Below are positions 6,255 through 6,894 of a stretch of DNA of 6,894 nt, piece after piece; positions within the stretch are counted from its first letter, which is position 1; every line of letters begins with the position of its first letter. The position numbers were made by a program, and so were the translations under genes. Source of the DNA: Clostridia bacterium (GTDB lineage Bacteria > Bacillota > Clostridia > Oscillospirales > Acutalibacteraceae). The DNA is taken from assembly GCA_900769375.1 (NCBI GenBank), contig CAAGGN010000231.1, positions 1 through 6,894 on the forward strand, read 5' to 3'. Below the pieces are notes generated by a model, which saw only the letters and a list, made by a program, of their open reading frames with translations, ran no database searches and was not told the origin of the DNA.

Positions 6255-6894
6255 AATTAACCTTTGCGCCTAAAGGTATTTTTGTTCCACAAAGCATTTG
6301 TGAAGCTGACATGACCTTACTGCCTTCTGGTTGAACGGTTATAAGCTCTAATGCAGAATTATCACCACAAGCGATAACAAGTTTTCCGTTATTATCAATG
6401 ACCGTTCCTGCTTCACCGCTACCTTTAACAACTTTTGCAGAAATAACCTTTATCCTTTTGCCTTCAATGAAACAAAAAGCACACGGCCAAGAATAGTAAC
6501 CTCTTACTGCGAATTTTATTTCACTTGCAGATTTTGAAAAATCAAGGTGCGCCATTTCTTTTTTGATTATGGGAGCATAGGTGGCCTCTGACTCATCTTG
6601 CTTGATGGGAGTTGCAGTGCCGTTTTCTATCTTTTCAAGGGTACTAAGCATTAAATCGGCTGAAATTACCGAAAGGCGTTCAAAAAGCTCCTCGGCGGTT
6701 TCCTCTTCGCCGATTTCGGTCATGGCGGTATCTAAAATATCGCCCGTATCCATACCCTTATCCATAAGCATTGTAGTAACGCCTGTTTGCTTTTCACCGC
6801 AAACTATGCACCATTGAATCGGAGAAGCGCCTCTATACTTGGGTAAAAGTGAGGCGTGACCATTTATACAACCAAACTTGGGGAAATTTAAAAT
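6253..6894 (-). CDS. fmt: Methionyl-tRNA formyltransferase Fmt (5' part outside the window)
   Basis: 213 residues are visible. The frame stays open to the right edge, so roughly the first 95-100 residues of a usual ~310-residue Fmt are missing; an internal ATG at 6771 is not the start. The enzyme transfers a formyl group from 10-formyl-tetrahydrofolate to initiator Met-tRNA. The visible part covers the second half of the catalytic domain and the whole C-terminal tRNA-binding OB domain. Counting from the first visible residue, the catalytic triad is N11 and H13 (GCINGHASLLPKYRG) and D49 (MDTGD), with the same 36-residue H-to-D spacing as E. coli Fmt (H108, D144). The C-terminus QPEGSKVMSA...LGAKVN is typical. 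A WCIVCGEK segment (28-35) has two cysteines where Fmt proteins usually have small or polar residues; the catalytic residues are unaffected. rsmB follows 8 bases downstream. Confidence 0.96.
   Translation of the reverse strand: MLNFPKFGCINGHASLLPKYRGASPIQWCIVCGEKQTGVTTMLMDKGMDTGDILDTAMTEIGEEETAEELFERLSVISADLMLSTLEKIENGTATPIKQDESEATYAPIIKKEMAHLDFSKSASEIKFAVRGYYSWPCAFCFIEGKRIKVISAKVVKGSGEAGTVIDNNGKLVIACGDNSALELITVQPEGSKVMSASQMLCGTKIPLGAKVN

Noticed and set aside
253..6255. Internal promoters, terminators or attenuators between genes
   Set aside because: All gaps are 20 bases or less, and I saw no stem-loop followed by a T-run on the coding strand at any junction; promoters hidden inside genes cannot be excluded by eye.
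6245..6256. rsmB starting at the TTG at 6256
   Set aside because: The GAGG site lies downstream of that codon and 6 bases before the ATG at 6244, which also gives the family-like N-terminus.

Overview
The window is one uninterrupted block of housekeeping genes, all on the minus strand. Read in the direction of transcription (right to left) it holds fmt (5' part missing) > rsmB > rlmN > PP2C phosphatase (prpC/stp) > PASTA Ser/Thr kinase (prkC/stk) > rsgA > the first 78 codons of a membrane protein that looks like the N-terminus of ComEC. The DNA is AT-rich, and the gene order matches the conserved Firmicutes cluster def-fmt-rsmB-rlmN-prpC-prkC-rsgA. AT-rich composition, strong Shine-Dalgarno use, several GTG/TTG starts and a three-PASTA kinase all point to the class Clostridia, possibly an Oscillospiraceae/Lachnospiraceae-type gut bacterium. 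The genus cannot be read from the sequence.

Layout: the genes are packed with no intergenic gap longer than 20 bases. fmt and rsmB are 8 bases apart. rsmB and rlmN overlap by 4 bases (GTGA). rlmN and the phosphatase overlap by 17 bases. Phosphatase and kinase are 20 bases apart. Kinase and rsgA share one base (TGATG). rsgA and the last gene are 18 bases apart. I see no promoter, terminator, tRNA, repeat array, CRISPR or mobile element. This is the middle of an operon whose promoter and terminator lie outside the window.

How the genes work together: Fmt formylates initiator Met-tRNA. RsmB and RlmN methylate rRNA (16S C967-type m5C; 23S A2503-type m2A, with RlmN also able to modify tRNA). RsgA is a late 30S assembly GTPase. 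Set among them is a transmembrane kinase that reads the cell wall through extracellular PASTA domains, with its cognate phosphatase. The arrangement fits co-expression of wall-sensing phosphosignalling with ribosome maturation and translation initiation.

I do not see a new biological system here; the cluster is well known. The points most worth a second look are the extra extracellular domain and Ser/Thr-rich tail after the kinase's last PASTA repeat, the ComEC-like gene where rpe/thiN often lie, and the ambiguous start of rlmN. Several starts proposed here (rsmB, phosphatase, kinase, rsgA) are shorter than the longest possible reading frame, chosen on ribosome binding sites and family N-termini.
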